Both the position numbers and the translations under genes were made by a program. Under the pieces are notes generated by a model. The model ran no database searches and was not told where the DNA came from. It saw only the letters and a program-made list of their open reading frames with translations. 64,000 nucleotides of DNA. Source: Legionella massiliensis. Lineage in GTDB: Bacteria; Pseudomonadota; Gammaproteobacteria; Legionellales; Legionellaceae. Positions 62,296 to 64,000 of this stretch are shown one piece after another. The stretch covers positions 1,649,512 through 1,713,511 of the forward strand of contig NZ_CCVW01000001.1 in assembly GCF_000756815.1 (NCBI RefSeq), given 5' to 3'. Each line of letters begins with the position of its first letter. Position 1 is the stretch's first letter.

Positions 62296-62619
62296 CTAGT
62301 CAAGAATGTGTATGCCATGCTTTTGTACAACAGCCAAAAGTTTAAGAGCCATACCACTTGGACGTTTAGCCCCTGTTTCCCATTTTTGGACAGTTGATTT
62401 GCTGGTATTTAAACAACGAGCAAATACTGGCTGACTAACATGATTCTTCTCTCGAATTTCCTTTATTTGCTCAGGAGCCATTTCAGAAATCTCTGTAAAA
62501 CAAGATTTATCAAAATCACGCATGGTAGTTTTATCAATTGCACCTATCTTGTGTAACGCACTAGCTGACTGGTGAATTGCTTCAAATGCATTACTTTTAA
62601 ATTTATTTTTCACACTCAT
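62296..62619 (-). CDS. HigA-type antitoxin (XRE helix-turn-helix)
   Basis: 107 residues. The helix-turn-helix is seen at about 52-90: IKEIREKNHVSQPVFARCLN, TSKSTVQKWETGAKRPSG, then MALKLLAVVQ. It overlaps the upstream toxin gene by 17 bp, the usual toxin-first order of HigBA loci. It should neutralise the toxin and repress the operon through the palindrome at 62987-63007. Confidence 0.88.
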   Translation of the reverse strand: MSVKNKFKSNAFEAIHQSASALHKIGAIDKTTMRDFDKSCFTEISEMAPEQIKEIREKNHVSQPVFARCLNTSKSTVQKWETGAKRPSGMALKLLAVVQKHGIHILD

Positions 62620-62965
62620 TGCATATCTCCACTAAATCTTTGCTTTCTAACAATTGTCTAATTTGACTTTCAGACAATCCTGCATAAGCTTTTGCAAGCT
62701 TGCGAAAACTAGCTAACTCATCATCATCGATGTTATCGAGATCTTTTTTGGCAAAAAGAAACTCATAAATCCAATAATTTCCCCCTTTAGCTAAAATAAT
62801 TGAGCGATGTTTATTTTCATTAAGCCTCTTTTTGAAAACGCCACCACCCAAATCAATAGCTTGTCCTTGTATCACCTGTTGGATTGCAGCACAAAGCTCA
62901 GAATCTTTGATTTTTGCTTTCTTAGCAACTTTAGCAAACCAACTAGACTTAAAAACTCTTTTCAA
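62603..62965 (-). CDS. HigB/RelE-superfamily toxin
   Basis: 120 residues. TTG 62965 is the only fitting start; GAGGGA lies about seven bases upstream. The fold markers are VFKSSWFAKVAKKAKI, SELCAAIQQVIQGQAIDLGG, GVFKKRLNENKHRSIILAKG and FLFAKKDLDNIDDDELASFR, as in the RelE-like toxins paired with XRE antitoxins. Such toxins cleave mRNA on or off the ribosome. The C-terminus is rich in Glu and Leu. It should help keep the island in the population. Confidence 0.88.
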   Translation of the reverse strand: MKRVFKSSWFAKVAKKAKIKDSELCAAIQQVIQGQAIDLGGGVFKKRLNENKHRSIILAKGGNYWIYEFLFAKKDLDNIDDDELASFRKLAKAYAGLSESQIRQLLESKDLVEICNECEK

Positions 62966-62986
62966 TTAAATATCCCTCATAGTTTA

Positions 62987-63007
62987 ATATAGCACCTGGT
63001 GATATAT
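62987..63007. promoter_or_regulatory. Toxin-antitoxin operator
   Basis: ATATAGCACC-T-GGTGATATAT, ten-base arms with a single mismatch, 21 bp upstream of the toxin start. A second, perfect palindrome, TGATATATATATCA, overlaps its right arm (63000-63013). The position suits autorepression by the antitoxin. Confidence 0.65.
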
Positions 63008-63042
63008 ATATCAAAATTATTTCTTAGAAACCCAGCCTATTA

Positions 63043-64000
63043 TCAGTCAACCTCTACAAGCCCAGCTAAAACGTTTACCATTTGTTGATTTAAATGATCC
63101 GCAATACGCTGCATAGGTACCCTTAATCGTTCAACATCCCGCATAATATAGCCAGCTGTCACGTCGTTTGTCATTTTGTGATTCAACAAACGCTTTAGAG
63201 CATAAGCTGGTAAGTCTAAGCTCTCTGCAGTAGTAGCAAAGGTTCTTCTTAAGTCATGTACTGTAAAAGAAACTCCTGAGAGTTCGACCACTTTTAGCAT
63301 TGCCTTCCTTGGTTCCACAACATGGCCTGTTTTACTTAGTGCAGGAAAAACAAATTCATTTGTTTTGCTTTGTCTTCGTCGTAGAAATAATTCATAAAGA
63401 ACATCAGACATAGGCAAGGTATGAACCTCCCTATTTTTAGTATCTTGTACTGTAAAAGTCTTGGCTTGAAAATCGATATCTTTCCAGCACAAAGAAGCTG
63501 CCTCCATCCGTCTTAAGCCTGTAAAAAGAATCAATAAAAAATAATCTTTCCACATTGTTGCTTGCGGATAACTCTCCTGCTCACCGAGCTTAGTTAAAGC
63601 CTCATGCCATGCAGCTAATTGATGATTTTTGATCATGGTATTTTTACGATCGACTCGATACCAACTGCGAGCATGTGATAAATACTCAACAGGATTAATC
63701 GCAATAATGGGTTGTCCGTCTTCTAGCTGGTATTCATGGACAGCAAAATTAAAAACAGCACGTAATACCCGCATCGCATAATTAGCCCGTGCTTTACTAT
63801 TCGTTTGGCCATATTGCGCATGACGCTTGGCAATCATTTCTCTTGTAATATTAATCAGGGGTTTGCCAAGCCAATCAGGCATCACTTGCTTTAGAACACT
63901 TTGATAATCTTTGATAGTCAGCGCTTTTAAATCTTTACGGGCTTTAAGGTAATCATTAAACACCTCCTGCAAACTAAGCGATTTAATTTTATTTGTCTTC
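63043..64000 (-). CDS. Tyrosine integrase (phage/island type), partial at window edge
   Basis: The frame stays open to the window end, so the N-terminus lies outside. At least 318 residues are seen. The core-binding domain (LQEVFNDYLKARKDLKALTI) is followed by a complete catalytic domain: FTGLRRMEAASLCWKDID (first Arg), VHDLRRTFATTAE (the HxLRR block), LLNHKMTNDVTAGYIM (His and the nucleophile Tyr). All expected catalytic residues are there. It is of the P4/prophage type that inserts at tRNA genes, so an attachment site and tRNA would be expected just beyond 64000. It defines one end of the island. Confidence 0.92.
   Translation of the reverse strand, partial: KTNKIKSLSLQEVFNDYLKARKDLKALTIKDYQSVLKQVMPDWLGKPLINITREMIAKRHAQYGQTNSKARANYAMRVLRAVFNFAVHEYQLEDGQPIIAINPVEYLSHARSWYRVDRKNTMIKNHQLAAWHEALTKLGEQESYPQATMWKDYFLLILFTGLRRMEAASLCWKDIDFQAKTFTVQDTKNREVHTLPMSDVLYELFLRRRQSKTNEFVFPALSKTGHVVEPRKAMLKVVELSGVSFTVHDLRRTFATTAESLDLPAYALKRLLNHKMTNDVTAGYIMRDVERLRVPMQRIADHLNQQMVNVLAGLVEVD

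Noticed and set aside
1..64000. tRNA, rRNA or transposase genes
   Set aside because: None could be recognised by eye; a tRNA attachment site may lie beyond 64000 next to the partial integrase.

Overview
The window reads as a chromosomal segment of a Legionella-type gammaproteobacterium (family Legionellaceae). This is inferred from gene content, not from a marker gene. It is AT-rich and holds many large proteins with eukaryote-like domains and no secretion signal, as expected of Dot/Icm effectors. These include an AnkX-type Fic/ankyrin protein, a Rab GTPase domain, ubiquitin-like domains, a 7-dehydrocholesterol-reductase-like sterol reductase and an NAPE-PLD-like hydrolase. PmrA-type promoter boxes of the kind known upstream of Legionella and Coxiella effectors are also present. 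These effector assignments are inferences.

Layout. 0-10 kb: the tail of an outer-membrane barrel protein, a membrane-anchored unknown, the sterol reductase, the NAPE-PLD-like hydrolase, the AnkX-like protein, then a decaying lipid-related block (esterase pseudogene, intact Rieske oxygenase, fatty-acyl-AMP ligase pseudogene). 10-23 kb: three unknown proteins (754, 868 and 224 aa), a giant secreted repeat protein with a legume-lectin-like domain and eight near-identical 219-bp repeats, and a frameshifted GH18-like gene. 23-36 kb: the Rab-domain protein, a possible clan-CD peptidase, a 1343-aa ADP-ribosylglycohydrolase-domain protein, a housekeeping cluster with overlapping genes (kdsB, histidine phosphatase, P-loop kinase, release-factor-like protein) and a 569-aa unknown that seems to share a module with the 1343-aa protein. 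36-44 kb: a TetR/double-ABM pair with matching operators, an 807-aa unknown, and a tandem pair of ubiquitin-like/HAD fusion proteins with duplicated promoters. 44-56 kb: a FadL-type porin, a PAS-PAS-GGDEF-EAL protein, a DUF2165 protein, a serine hydrolase, a 14-copy tandem array of a 124-bp palindromic repeat, a hybrid histidine kinase and a receiver-EAL protein with a short C-terminus. 56-64 kb: a mobile island with two tyrosine-recombinase genes, a DUF927 ATPase, an AlpA-like regulator, a HigBA-type toxin-antitoxin pair and several small cargo genes.

The most striking non-coding feature is a complete type I hammerhead ribozyme at 57318-57369. All core nucleotides and three paired stems can be read directly, and it lies on the same strand about 350 nt upstream of the island's integrase-like gene. 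Further hairpins lie between it and that gene. The best protein finding is the ubiquitin-like/HAD pair at 40.6-44.2 kb. The first copy matches eukaryotic ubiquitin at about 40 of 76 positions by eye, but lacks the terminal Gly-Gly, Lys48 and Lys63.

Intergenic DNA is rich in palindromic repeats. R1 is a MITE-like element of about 135 bp, present in three well-preserved copies plus one degenerate and one short version. R2 is a REP-like palindrome, single at several sites and tandemly amplified at 50.2-52.0 kb. R3 often flanks R2. No tRNA, rRNA, CRISPR array or transposase gene was recognised.
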